DNA of 64,000 nucleotides from DATBLE01 sp963841405 (GCA_963841405.1 CAWJCM010000005.1:62001-126000), one strand, 5' to 3'; shown: positions 7,377 to 15,568, numbered from the stretch's first letter. Notes: generated by a model not told the origin, from the sequence alone. Made by a program: numbers and translations.

Positions 7377-8338
7377 CAGCGGGTGCGGTAGCCCTTCGCC
7401 GCGTCCCAGTGCAGGGTGCCGCCGGGGCGAGGAAGCGGCGCGTCGCGGCCGGAGATCCTCACGCCTTTCGCGTCCGACGGCGGGCAGATCGCGACGTACC
7501 GTGCGTAGCCGCCGACGCCGCCCTTGAACTTCGGGTAGCCGATCGCGACCAGGCAGCCGGTCGCCGGCACGCCCTCGAGGTTGGCCACGCCCTCGGCCTG
7601 CGTGTAGCCGTGGTGCATCAGCCACGACTCGCCCTCGAGCGTCGGCGTCGTGTCGGTATCGAGCGGCTCGTGGCCGTGGAACAGGATGTGCCGCTGGAGG
7701 TGCAGGAACTTCAGCGCCGCCAGCGACACGCCGGGGAAGACCGGATCGGCCGCGAGCGCCTTCGCCTTCGCGGCGTTCTCCGTCCAGCGCTTCGACCAGT
7801 CCGACCGCACCATCACGACCGAGCCGGCCGGGATGCGCCCGTGCTGCCGCTCGAACGCCTGGATGTCCGACACCTGGAGCGCGTACTTCGGGTCCCGCTT
7901 CAGCTGCGGGACGATCGAGACGACCACGAGCGGCCGGACCGCATAGGTCGGCGGCAGCTCGTCGATCGCCGGGTACTCGGGGGCCCAGTGGGCCGGCGGG
8001 TCGAGCTGCGTGCCGAACTGGTCGGTGGACAGCCGGTAAGCGGTCGCGGCGAAGCCGTCCTTCGCGTACGTGTACGCCTTGCCCGTCTTCGGGTCGACGG
8101 TCGCGCTGAACTTCGCCGGCCCGAACCCCTTCCAGACCGGCATGTTCGGCGTGATCGAGTGGGTCAGGTCGATGTAGCGGGCCTGCTTCAGCGACTGGTC
8201 GTACACCTGCCAGAGGCCGACGCTCGCCGGCGTCGCCTGGGCGGCGCCGGTGCGGGCGACCACGGCCACGGCGACCGCCGCCGCGGCCCCGGCTGCGACG
8301 AGGGCGACCCCCGCCCCGACCGACTTCGAATTCCGCAT
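7376..8338 (-). CDS. Exported cyclase/kynurenine-formamidase-like family protein
   Basis: The 320-residue protein starts with a hydrophobic signal segment (about 8-34) and then shows the cyclase (PF04199-type) pattern: IDLTHSITPNMPVWKG, the metal-site region FGTQLDPPAHW, VVMVRSDW and a late block HHGYTQAEGVANLEG. In the canonical motif (HxGTHxDxPxH) two of the metal ligands are His; here the position after GT is Gln and the first His is replaced, so the metal site is altered or uses other ligands. Activity (hydrolase of an amide or lactone) is therefore uncertain. An AAGGAGG ribosome site lies 6 nt before the ATG. It leads the lysA operon and is divergent from leuS. Confidence 0.75.
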   Translation of the reverse strand: MRNSKSVGAGVALVAAGAAAAVAVAVVARTGAAQATPASVGLWQVYDQSLKQARYIDLTHSITPNMPVWKGFGPAKFSATVDPKTGKAYTYAKDGFAATAYRLSTDQFGTQLDPPAHWAPEYPAIDELPPTYAVRPLVVVSIVPQLKRDPKYALQVSDIQAFERQHGRIPAGSVVMVRSDWSKRWTENAAKAKALAADPVFPGVSLAALKFLHLQRHILFHGHEPLDTDTTPTLEGESWLMHHGYTQAEGVANLEGVPATGCLVAIGYPKFKGGVGGYARYVAICPPSDAKGVRISGRDAPLPRPGGTLHWDAAKGYRTR

Positions 8339-8368
8339 GGAGAGCCTCCTTTCGTTGCGCTGGTCGAG

Positions 8369-8374
8369 TACGAT
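8369..8374 (+). promoter_or_regulatory. -10 box of the leuS leader transcript
   Basis: TACGAT is followed by exactly 7 nt and then the ATG of the leader peptide at 8382, so transcription would start at or just before that ATG. The -35 region (about 8346-8351) shows no consensus. The same TACGAT hexamer is the -10 of the element at 48488. Confidence 0.55.
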
Positions 8375-8381
8375 AGGCGCG

Positions 8382-8402
8382 ATGGAGCAGCTGCTCGCAT
8401 AG
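8382..8402 (+). CDS. leuS leader peptide (MEQLLA)
   Basis: A six-residue ORF, ATG-GAG-CAG-CTG-CTC-GCA-TAG, has two consecutive leucine codons just before its stop. It begins 7 nt after a TACGAT -10 box, so it is probably translated from a leaderless mRNA. It is followed by a GC-rich hairpin (8407-8438) and an intrinsic terminator (8443-8465) before leuS at 8499. This arrangement is that of a ribosome-dependent attenuator: stalling at the leucine codons when charged tRNA-Leu is scarce would favour read-through into leuS. The ORF itself is seen; the regulation is inferred. Confidence 0.65.
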   Translation: MEQLLA

Positions 8403-8406
8403 TCCA

Positions 8407-8438
8407 GGAAGCCCCGCGGCCCGGCCGCGCGAGCTTCC
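8407..8438 (+). promoter_or_regulatory. Leader hairpin preceding the leuS terminator
   Basis: GGAAGC at 8407-8412 pairs with GCTTCC at 8433-8438, closing an inner CGCGG/CCGCG stem. It lies between the leader peptide stop and the terminator and could be the pause or anti-antiterminator element. I did not find an unambiguous alternative pairing that disrupts the terminator stem. Confidence 0.45.
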
Positions 8439-8442
8439 CACG

Positions 8443-8465
8443 GCCTCTCATGCGAGAGGCTTTTT
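8443..8465 (+). terminator. Intrinsic terminator upstream of leuS (attenuator)
   Basis: A perfect 7-bp stem GCCTCTC/GAGAGGC with loop ATGC is followed directly by TTTTT. It is one of very few U-tract terminators visible in this GC-rich window, and it lies 34 nt in front of leuS rather than at a gene end, which argues for conditional termination. Confidence 0.8.
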
Positions 8466-8498
8466 CATTTCAAGGGAGCCCTGCAAGTCGTAGAACCG

Positions 8499-10874
8499 AT
8501 GGACAGGTACGACCCCAAGGCGATCGAGGCGAAGTGGCAGCAGGTCTGGGAGGTCGAGAAGACCTTCCACACCGCCGACCCCGCGCCCGGGGAGGAGCCC
8601 CCGAACCACTGGTACCAGCTGGAGATGCTTCCGTACCCGTCGGGGACGCTGCACATGGGCCACGTCCTCAACTACACGATGGGCGACGTCCTCACCCACT
8701 TCCGCCGGCGCAACGGCTGGATCGTCCTGCGCCCGATGGGCTGGGACTCGTTCGGCTTGCCGGCCGAGAACGCGGCGATCCGCGAGGGCGGCCACCCGCG
8801 CGAGATCGTCGAGCAGAACATCGTCGCGATCCGCGAGCAGATGAAGCGGCTCGGGTGGGCGATCGACTGGGACCGCGAGGTCGGCGCCCACGACATCGAG
8901 TTCTACCGCTGGACGCAGTGGCTGTTCCTCCGTTTCTACGAGCGCGGGCTCGCCTACCGCAAGGCGGCGCCGGTGAACTGGTGCCCGCACGACCAGACCG
9001 TGGTCGCCAACGAGTACGTGATCGACGGCCGCTGCGAGCGCTGCGGCACGCCGGTCGAGCTCCGGAACCTCGAGCAGTGGTTCTTCAAGATCACCGCCTA
9101 CGCCGACGAGCTGCTCCGCTTCGAGGGCGCTGACTGGCCCGAGCGGACGATGACGATCCAGCGCAACTGGATCGGGCGGAGCGTTGGCGCCGAGATCCTC
9201 TTCCGCGTCGAGGAGCTGGACACCGACATCCCCGTCTTCACCACGCGACCGGACACGCTGTACGGCGCGACCTTCTTCGTGCTGGCGCCGGAGCATCCGC
9301 TGGTCGAGAGGATCGCCACGGTCGAGGTCGACGAGTACGTCCGCGCGACCGCGCAGAAGAAGACCGAGGAGCGCGCGGCCGAGCAGGCGAAGACGGGCGT
9401 CTTCACCGGCCGCTACGCGACCAACCCCGTCAACGGCGAGAAGCTGCCGATCTGGGTCGCCGACTACGTGCTGATGGACTACGGCACCGGCGCGATCATG
9501 GCCGTGCCCGCGCACGACGAGCGCGACCGCGAGTTCGCCGAGACCTTCGATCTGCCACTGGTCGAGGTGATCACCGAGGACGGCGTCCTGGTCAACTCGG
9601 ACGGCTTCGACGGGATGCCGGCCGACGAGGCGAAGCAGGCGATCGTCGAGCAGCTGCACGCCGAGGGCCGCGGCGCGCCCGCCGTCTCCCATCGGCTGCG
9701 CGACTGGAGCTTCGGCCGCCAGCGCTACTGGGGCTGCCCGATCCCGATCGTGTACTGCGACGCTTGCGGCGAGGTGCCGGTGCCGGACGACCAGCTGCCG
9801 GTCGTCCTGCCCGACGTCGAGGACTACCGGCCGAAGGGCAAGCCGCCGCTCGCGACCGCGACCGAGTGGCTGCACACCACCTGCCCCCGCTGCGGCGGTC
9901 CGGCCACCCGCGAGGCGGACACGATGGACACGTTCGTCGACTCGTCGTGGTACTTCCTGCGCTACGTCGACCCGCACAACGACGAGGCGCCGTTCGAGCG
10001 GCGGCTGGTCGACTACTGGTGCCCGATCTCGCACTACATCGGCGGGATCGACCACGCCACCGGGCACCTCCTCTACTCGCGCTTCTTCGTGAAGGTGATG
10101 AACGAAATGGGGATGCTCGGCTTCCGGGAGCCGTTCGCCCGGGTCTTCCACCAGGGCTGGGTGACGATGGGCGGCTCGAAGATGTCCAAGTCGAAGGGCA
10201 ACGTGGCCGGCCCGGACGAGATCGTCGAGGCGTACGGGGCCGACGCGGTTCGTCTCTACATCCTGTTCATGGGGCCCGCCGACCAGGACATGGAATGGAC
10301 CGACACCGGTGTCGACGGGATGGTCCGCTTCGTCCGGCGGCTGTGGCGGATCGTCCACGGGGTTGCGGCGGGCCTGCCGGCCGGCAGGCCCGAGGCTGGT
10401 CCGCTGGCGCGCAAGGCGCACGAGACGATCCGGCGCGTGACCGACGACCTCGACCGCCGGCTGCAGTTCCACACGCCGATCTCGGCGGTGATGGAGCTGG
10501 TGAACGCGATCGGCGACGATCCGGCTGCGCCCGGCGCCCGCTTCGCCGCAGAGACGGCGCTGTCGCTGCTCCAGCCGTGGGCGCCGCACGTGACCGAGGA
10601 GCTGTGGAGCACCGCCCTCGGCCACGACGACCGGCTGTGGGAGCACCCGTGGCCGGAACCAGACCCGGCACTGCTCGTCCACGACACGTTCGAGCTCGTC
10701 GTGCAGGTGAACGGCAGGGTGCGCGACCGGTTGGAGGTGCCGGCCGGCCTCCCCGAGGCGGAGCTGGTCGAGCGGGCGAGGGGCTCGGCGAAAGTGCAGG
10801 CGCACCTGGACGGCAAGGAGATACGCCAGACGATCGTCGTCCCGGGCAAGCTCGTGAACCTGGTCGTCCTCTAG
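8499..10874 (+). CDS. leuS: Leucyl-tRNA synthetase
   Basis: The 791-residue class Ia synthetase charges tRNA-Leu. Visible are the HIGH-type motif in LPYPSGTLHMGHVLNY (about residues 45-60), the zinc-type cysteine cluster CDACGE...CPRCGG, the editing (CP1) insertion including the FTTRPDTLYGATF block, the KMSKSKGN signature at about 563 and the C-terminal anticodon-binding helices with HVTEELW. Length is in the bacterial range. The start ATG at 8499 has only a weak, distant ribosome site, which fits expression being limited in the leader (8382-8465). Confidence 0.97.
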   Translation: MDRYDPKAIEAKWQQVWEVEKTFHTADPAPGEEPPNHWYQLEMLPYPSGTLHMGHVLNYTMGDVLTHFRRRNGWIVLRPMGWDSFGLPAENAAIREGGHPREIVEQNIVAIREQMKRLGWAIDWDREVGAHDIEFYRWTQWLFLRFYERGLAYRKAAPVNWCPHDQTVVANEYVIDGRCERCGTPVELRNLEQWFFKITAYADELLRFEGADWPERTMTIQRNWIGRSVGAEILFRVEELDTDIPVFTTRPDTLYGATFFVLAPEHPLVERIATVEVDEYVRATAQKKTEERAAEQAKTGVFTGRYATNPVNGEKLPIWVADYVLMDYGTGAIMAVPAHDERDREFAETFDLPLVEVITEDGVLVNSDGFDGMPADEAKQAIVEQLHAEGRGAPAVSHRLRDWSFGRQRYWGCPIPIVYCDACGEVPVPDDQLPVVLPDVEDYRPKGKPPLATATEWLHTTCPRCGGPATREADTMDTFVDSSWYFLRYVDPHNDEAPFERRLVDYWCPISHYIGGIDHATGHLLYSRFFVKVMNEMGMLGFREPFARVFHQGWVTMGGSKMSKSKGNVAGPDEIVEAYGADAVRLYILFMGPADQDMEWTDTGVDGMVRFVRRLWRIVHGVAAGLPAGRPEAGPLARKAHETIRRVTDDLDRRLQFHTPISAVMELVNAIGDDPAAPGARFAAETALSLLQPWAPHVTEELWSTALGHDDRLWEHPWPEPDPALLVHDTFELVVQVNGRVRDRLEVPAGLPEAELVERARGSAKVQAHLDGKEIRQTIVVPGKLVNLVVL

Positions 10875-10883
10875 CCTGCCGGC

Positions 10884-11522
10884 ATGCGCGTCCTCGCGGT
10901 CGACGTGGGCGGCCGGCACGTCAAGGCTCCAGGGCGAGCACCAGCGGCGTCGGTTCAAGTCCGGCCCGCTGCTGATTCCCCTCCGTATGGTCGAGCAGAC
11001 CCTCGAGCTCGTCGAGGACTGGGACTTCGATCGCGTCTCGCTCGGCGTACCGGCGCCGGTCGTGGACGGACTCGTCGTCCGTGACCCGGTCAACCTCGGC
11101 CCAGGGTGGAAGGGCTTCGACTTCGCGGCCGCCTTCGGCATCCGACCAAGGTCGTGAACGATGCGATGATGCAGGCGATCGGCAGCTACGACGGGGGTCG
11201 GATGCTCTACCTCGGGCTGGGCACCGGGCTCGGGTCGACCATGATCGTCGACGACGTGATCGTGCCGATGGAGCTCGGTCACCTCCCCTTCAGGCGGGGG
11301 ACCTTCGAGGAGTAGGTCGGTCGTGCAGGCCGTGCGCGGCTCGGGCCAAAACGCTGGCGCCAGGCCGTGCTCGTGGCGGTCGAGCATCTGACCGCAGCGC
11401 TCCAGCCGGACTACGTCGTGCTCGGCGGAGGCCTTGCCGACGAGCTCGACGAGTTGCCCGGGAACGTACACGTCGGCGGGAACGAGCTCGCGTTCGTCGG
11501 CGGCTTCCGGCTCTGGGACTAG
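10884..11522 (+). pseudogene. Decayed ROK-type (polyphosphate) glucokinase
   Basis: The start MRVLAVDVGGRHVK is in one frame, followed after about base 10926 by a second frame (KSGPLLIPLRMVEQTLELV ... LGVPAPVVDGLVV ... LGPGWKGFDF), then after about 11140 a third (VVNDAMMQAIGSYDGGRMLYLGLGTGLGS). A TAG stop at 11313-11315 stands where the family has Tyr (EEY-VG), after which the same frame continues with LGPKRWRQAVL and ends VGGFRLWD. Together these are the ordered blocks of an actinobacterial ROK/polyphosphate glucokinase with two frameshifts and one nonsense change. It probably makes no functional enzyme. Confidence 0.75.
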
Positions 11523-11552
11523 CTTCGCGCCGCCGGAGCGCTGCTCGCGACG

Positions 11553-12701
11553 TCATGCGCTCGATTCGGCTCGCGCCGGCGGCGTCGCCGCAGCCCAGGT
11601 GACCAGGGTTGCCGCGCAGACCGCGGCGCCGAAGAGGTACGGGACCGCGTCGCGCGTCAGCTGGGCCAGGCCGCCGCCTGCGGCCGGGCCGATCGCGTTT
11701 CCGATCGCCCAGGAGGCGTTCATCAGGCCGAAGCTGATCCCCTGCGCGAGGCCGACGTGGTCGGCTGCACGAGAGAGCATCGTCAGAGCGGGGGAGTAGA
11801 GCGAGCCGAATGCGATCGCGGCCGCGAGGACGAGTGGGACGAGGAGCGGAGGCCGCTCGGTGAGGGCGAGGCCGACCGACACCACCGCCGAGCCGGCGAG
11901 CGCGATGCGTGCGGGACGGAGGGGGCCGATCCGGTCGGAGACGCGGCCGAGCCACGGGTTGATCCCGCTCTCGATCGCGGCCGCGGCGACCCAGAGCCCG
12001 CCGATCGCCACCGCTCCGAACCCGCGCTCGTCGAGCGCGAGTGGGGTGAGCACATTGAGTGTCCCGAAGAGGAGCGCGGGGATCGTCATCAGCCAGAGCC
12101 CCAACAGATAGCCGCGGTTCCGGAGGGCCGAGAAGACCATCATCAGCGGTTGCTCCTCCGGCGCGGGCGGCTCGAACCGGAGCGCGGCGACCGCGAGAAC
12201 GGCCTGGAGGACGGCGATGGCCAGGAAGGCGGCGCGGACGCCGACGACGCTCGCCGCCGCCCCGACCACCGGGCCGAGCAGCGCGCCGAAGACGGCGGCG
12301 CCCATCGCAGTGCCCATCGCCTGTCCCCGGCGCTCGAGCGGCGTCGCGAGCGCGAGCCACGCGAGACCACCTGCCCAGGTCAGGGACGAGCCGAAGCCCT
12401 GCGCGAAACGCGTGACGACGAGGATGTCGTAGCTCCCCGCGACTGCAACCCCGACGCTCGCGACGGTGACCAGGATCAGGCCGGTGAGAACGGCGCCCCT
12501 CGCGCCGCGCCGCACGGCGATCACGCCGCCGGGGATCGCGCCGGCGAGTACGCCGATCCCGTAGGCGGCGACCAGAGCTCCCACGCTGCTCTTGGAGAGA
12601 TCGTAGGCGTGCTCGAAGTGGGGCAGCAGCGGCGTCAGCGCCGCGTAGAGGGCGGTGTCGGCGATGACGACGACACAGACGAACGGAAGCAGGCGCCGCA
12701 C
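11553..12701 (-). CDS. MFS transporter
   Basis: The 382-residue protein has twelve predicted helices in two halves separated by a loop at about residue 190 (RFEPPAPEEQPL). Typical MFS features are the cytoplasmic loop RRGARGA after helix 2, the motif in helix 4-5 region (RFAQGFGSSLTWAGG), and the matching second-half loop RVSDRIGPLRPAR. The closest general type is the small-molecule/drug exporter subfamily; substrate unknown. I chose the GTG at 12701 because the open frame upstream lacks coding character and overlaps the facing gene. It is convergent with the ROK pseudogene and divergent from the decayed nucleotidyltransferase. Confidence 0.8.
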   Translation of the reverse strand: MRRLLPFVCVVVIADTALYAALTPLLPHFEHAYDLSKSSVGALVAAYGIGVLAGAIPGGVIAVRRGARGAVLTGLILVTVASVGVAVAGSYDILVVTRFAQGFGSSLTWAGGLAWLALATPLERRGQAMGTAMGAAVFGALLGPVVGAAASVVGVRAAFLAIAVLQAVLAVAALRFEPPAPEEQPLMMVFSALRNRGYLLGLWLMTIPALLFGTLNVLTPLALDERGFGAVAIGGLWVAAAAIESGINPWLGRVSDRIGPLRPARIALAGSAVVSVGLALTERPPLLVPLVLAAAIAFGSLYSPALTMLSRAADHVGLAQGISFGLMNASWAIGNAIGPAAGGGLAQLTRDAVPYLFGAAVCAATLVTWAAATPPARAESSA

Positions 12702-12755
12702 GGGGTCGAGGCTAACCGCCCTCCTCGCCCGGCGGGCAATTCGTACGATCGCGCC

Positions 12756-13322
12756 GTGGTCTCTCCAGGCGGAAGCGGCGAGGCGGGCGCACTCCACGAC
12801 ATCGACGCCTGGGACGCGTGGCGCCCCGACGAGCTCGCCCCGGGCCTCGCGCGACTCGAGGCACCGTGGGCGGTCGCGGCCGGCTGGGCGATCGACCTCT
12901 GGCTCGGCGGCGAGCCGCGCGAGCACGAGGATCTCGAGATCGCCGCCGCGCGTGAGACCTTCGCGGCCGTCCGCGGCGCGCTCCCGAGGTCGACTCGTTC
13001 GCCGCCGGCGGGCTCGGCGACAAGTCCGGGCGGATCTGGCCGCTGGACGAGGCGCCGGTGGGACGGGAAGATGTGGGTGTTCCGCCGCGACCCGGCGATC
13101 CGCTTCCCGGTCGCCGAGGTGATCGAGCGTACGGCCGCCGGCATCCCGTGTCTCGCGCCGGAGCTCGTCCTCCTCTTCAAGGCGAAGCAGATGCGCGAGC
13201 GCGATCGGCTCGACCTCGCGCGGGCGTTACCGGGGCTCGGCCGGTCACGTCGGCGCAGACTGGCCGACGCTCTCCGAACCGTGCACCCGGGGCGCGAGTG
13301 GATTGCACTCGTCGACCCGTAG
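12756..13322 (+). pseudogene. Decayed nucleotidyltransferase (aminoglycoside-adenylyltransferase-like)
   Basis: The frame from the GTG at 12756 begins with APWAVAAGWAIDLWLGG and EHEDLEIAA, the nucleotidyltransferase active-site region with its acidic residues. After about base 12987 the family pattern continues in a different frame (GRIWPLDEAP at about 13030-13060), then returns to the first frame with MWVFRRDPAIRFP and PCLAPELVLLFKAKQMRERD. A segment of roughly 30 residues that normally links WPLDEAP to the WDGxxWVFRRD block is missing. Two frame changes plus a deletion make a functional product unlikely even though the outer frame stays open to 13322. Confidence 0.65.
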
Positions 13323-13340
13323 ATAGCCGCAGGACATCCC

Positions 13341-13365
13341 GAACGCAGCGAAGCGCTGCGCGTTC
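13341..13365. repeat. GAA-loop hairpin after the nucleotidyltransferase remnant
   Basis: GAACGC-AGCG-AAG-CGCT-GC-GCGTTC folds into a near-perfect stem with a short purine loop. There is no T tract. It may serve as a terminator for the upstream frame or be a small dispersed palindrome of the same style as those within the repeats at 20288 and 31412. Confidence 0.4.
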
Positions 13366-13399
13366 CGTGCCGCCGAGGGCGGGGTGGCCGTCGCCTGAC

Positions 13400-13428
13400 T
13401 TGACGCAATCCGCACCAACCCCGAGAAT
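13400..13428 (+). promoter_or_regulatory. Promoter of the DUF1326-DUF2182 operon
   Basis: TTGACG at 13400-13405 and GAGAAT at 13423-13428 are separated by 17 bp, a good sigma70-type pair. The expected start of transcription is near 13435, leaving a short leader with a GAAGGAGG ribosome site at 13445-13452 before the TTG start at 13458. Confidence 0.55.
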
Positions 13429-13457
13429 CGACCTCCATCCCGCCGAAGGAGGCCGCT

Positions 13458-14060
13458 TTGTCCTGGAAGCTCAAGGGAAGCTACGTCGAGACCTGCTCCT
13501 GCGACCTGATCTGCCCGTGCAACGCGTCCTTCGACCACGGCGCCACCTACGACTACTGCCGGGTCACACTCGTCTTCAACATCCGCGAGGGGGAGATCGA
13601 CGGGACCGACGTCGGTGGCCTCAAGGTCGCCGCGATCGCCGACACCCCGAAGGTGATGACCGACGGCAACTGGCGCCTCGGCATGTTCGTCGACGAACAG
13701 GCCTCCGACGAGCAGATGGAGAAGCTCACCGCGGTGTTCGGCGGGCAGCTCGGAGGGCCGATGGCGGGGCTGGTGCCGCTCGTGGGCGAGATGCTCGGCG
13801 TCGAGCGCGCGCCGATCGAGGTCGTCGACGACGGACTGCGCCACAGCGTCCGGATCGGCGACGCGATCGACTTCGAGATCGAGGACATCGTCCCCTTCGG
13901 CGTCGAGACCGGCGAGCCGGTCCGGCTGGTCGGAATGTTCCACCCGGCCGGCTCGGCACTCACGGTCGCGGAAGCGAAGCGGTCGCGGATCAACGCGTTC
14001 GGGATCGAGTTCGAGGGCAAGACGGGTCTCTCCAGCTCCGAATTCTCCTGGGCGGCTTGA
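13458..14060 (+). CDS. DUF1326 family protein
   Basis: The 200-residue soluble protein begins WKLKGSYVETCSCDLICPC, the Cys-rich N-terminal signature (CSCxxxCPC) by which I recognise DUF1326. The rest shows conserved pieces such as the GDAIDFEIED and NAFGIEFEGK regions. The cysteines suggest metal binding; function is not established. Start TTG is supported by a strong GAAGGAGG ribosome site 5 nt upstream and a promoter at 13400. It is followed after 4 nt by a DUF2182 membrane protein, a pairing I know from many genomes, so the two are likely to work together. Confidence 0.8.
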   Translation: MSWKLKGSYVETCSCDLICPCNASFDHGATYDYCRVTLVFNIREGEIDGTDVGGLKVAAIADTPKVMTDGNWRLGMFVDEQASDEQMEKLTAVFGGQLGGPMAGLVPLVGEMLGVERAPIEVVDDGLRHSVRIGDAIDFEIEDIVPFGVETGEPVRLVGMFHPAGSALTVAEAKRSRINAFGIEFEGKTGLSSSEFSWAA

Positions 14061-14064
14061 CCGC

Positions 14065-14895
14065 ATGACGGCGTCGGCACAGGTTGCGGCGCCCGGCCGG
14101 GGCGGCTTCACACCAGCCTGGGCGGCCGTCCGCACGAGGGTCGGGCTCGTCGCGCTGCTCCTTGCCCTCGCCGCCGCCGGGTGGTGGTGGACCGTTCGCC
14201 AGATGCAGGGCATGGACGGCGGTCCCTGGACCGATCTCGGGACGTTCGGCTGGTTTCTCGGCGTCTGGGTGGTGATGATGGCGGCGATGATGTTCCCGTC
14301 GGTGGCGCCGACGGTCGCCCTGTACTCGCGCCTGACGCAGTCGCGATCCCCGGTCGCACCCCTCCTCTTCGCGTCCGGCTATCTGGTTGCCTGGGCGGCC
14401 GCAGGAGCGCTTGCGTTCGGGATCGCAGTCGGCGGCGGACGGGTCGTCGGCGGCGTGCTGACCTGGGACCGTGCCGGTCGGTGGGTCGCCGGGGCGATCC
14501 TGATCGTCGCAGCCGTCTACGAGCTCACCCCGCTCAAGGACGTCTGCCTCGGGAAGTGCCGCAGCCCGCTGGGATTTCTGCTCGGCGCCTGGCGCGAGGG
14601 GCCGGCCGGCGCGTTCGGGATGGGCGCCCGGCACGGTGCCTGGTGTCTGGGCTGCTGCTGGGCGCTGATGGCCTCGCTGTTCGCGCTCGGGGTGATGAGC
14701 ATCGTCTGGATGGCGGTCGTCGCCGCGCTGATCGCGGTCGAGAAGCTCGTGCCGTGGCGCCGCGTCGCCACCTACGGGACGGCAGCGGTTTTGATCGTGC
14801 TCGGCGCGCTTCTGATCGCGACCCCCGACGCCGTACCCGGCCTCACGATCCCCGGGAGCGGATCGATGTCTCAGATGTCCCGCATGCGGTCCTAG
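14065..14895 (+). CDS. DUF2182 integral membrane protein (predicted metal-binding)
   Basis: The 276-residue protein has about six to seven helices. The Met-rich stretch VVMMAAMMFPSVAPT (about residues 74-88), the YELTPLKDVCLGKCRSPL segment with two Cys, and GARHGAWCLGCCWALM with His and three Cys are the hallmarks of the DUF2182 family, thought to bind metal in the membrane. It lies 4 nt downstream of the DUF1326 gene and shares its promoter. The C-terminus is Met/Ser-rich (SMSQMSRMRS), again compatible with soft-metal binding. Transported substrate, if any, is unknown. Confidence 0.8.
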   Translation: MTASAQVAAPGRGGFTPAWAAVRTRVGLVALLLALAAAGWWWTVRQMQGMDGGPWTDLGTFGWFLGVWVVMMAAMMFPSVAPTVALYSRLTQSRSPVAPLLFASGYLVAWAAAGALAFGIAVGGGRVVGGVLTWDRAGRWVAGAILIVAAVYELTPLKDVCLGKCRSPLGFLLGAWREGPAGAFGMGARHGAWCLGCCWALMASLFALGVMSIVWMAVVAALIAVEKLVPWRRVATYGTAAVLIVLGALLIATPDAVPGLTIPGSGSMSQMSRMRS

Positions 14896-14920
14896 AAGCT
14901 GAGGGCGACCGCGCCGGCGG

Positions 14921-15067
14921 TCACTGCGGAGTCCCGGGCGAGCCCGCGGCGAGGTTCCGGGCGACCCACGCGGCGGCCGCGCTCGTGGACGCCTGGGCGC
15001 CGTCCTTGCCTGCGAGGACGCTGATTTGTCGTCGGGCCGTCGGCGGGGCGTCCTTCTTCTTCGACAC
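14921..15067 (-). CDS. Possible small protein of 48 residues
   Basis: A minus-strand frame from GTG at 15067 encodes a lysine/alanine-rich peptide (VSKKKDAPPTARRQ then ISVLAGKDGAQAST and AAAAWVARNL). Its composition looks more protein-like than surrounding shadow frames, and it fills an otherwise empty 215-bp gap, 43 bp downstream of the cupin gene on the same strand. There is no clear ribosome site. It may be a real small gene or the remnant of a larger one. Confidence 0.25.
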   Translation of the reverse strand: MSKKKDAPPTARRQISVLAGKDGAQASTSAAAAWVARNLAAGSPGTPQ

Positions 15068-15110
15068 CGGACGGCTCGTCGGCCGGGTCTGGCAGGGACG
15101 TCGTGCCTCG

Positions 15111-15497
15111 CTAGTCGCTCCACCAGCCGGGAGCCATCTCGACTTCCGTGGGGTCGTCGCCGGCGCCGAAGGCGAGGTACTCGACTCCGTCGGGCCCAGC
15201 CTCCATCTGCCGCATCGTGTTCTTCGGGAACCTGATCGCGTCCCACTCGGCGAGGTCGACGATCTCGTCGTCGACCTTCACCCGGGCGGAGCCGCGCACG
15301 ACGACATAGACCTCCTCCTGGGTCGCGTGCTTGTGCCCGAACGGGATGCGGAAGCCCGGCTCCAGCGTGAACAGGCTCAGTCCGAGGGTCTCGCCCTCGA
15401 CCGCGCTGCGTGCGAAACGGGCTTGCATCTCGGCGGGCATGTCGAACTTCGGGGCCGAGTCCTCGACTCCGCGCAAGTTGGTCTTCGTGTGGCTCAT
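15111..15497 (-). CDS. Single-domain cupin protein
   Basis: The 128-residue protein is a small beta-barrel cupin. Motif 1 is visible as GHKHATQEEVYVVVRGSA (two His, one Glu, Gly) and motif 2 as FPKNTMRQ, where the usual second-motif His is absent, so metal binding may rely on motif 1 only. Such proteins often bind small molecules or act as isomerases/dioxygenases; I cannot choose a substrate. The ATG at 15497 was chosen because the conserved part starts there; the longer open frame upstream has no cupin-like content. Confidence 0.75.
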   Translation of the reverse strand: MSHTKTNLRGVEDSAPKFDMPAEMQARFARSAVEGETLGLSLFTLEPGFRIPFGHKHATQEEVYVVVRGSARVKVDDEIVDLAEWDAIRFPKNTMRQMEAGPDGVEYLAFGAGDDPTEVEMAPGWWSD

Positions 15498-15568
15498 GGG
15501 TTCCAGGTGCCCAGCGGGGGGCATTCGCGAACCTGCCGGACGTCGAGCACGACGCCCGGACGGAAGCG

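Noticed and set aside
8339..8498. T-box riboswitch in front of leuS
   Set aside because: No T-box core sequence (TGGNACCGCG type) or specifier stem is present; a leader peptide with Leu codons explains the terminator better.
8448..11471. Very long minus-strand open frame (1007 codons) opposite leuS
   Set aside because: It is antisense to a fully convincing leuS, has low-complexity His/Arg/Asp/Val composition and no family pattern; such frames are expected opposite GC-rich genes.
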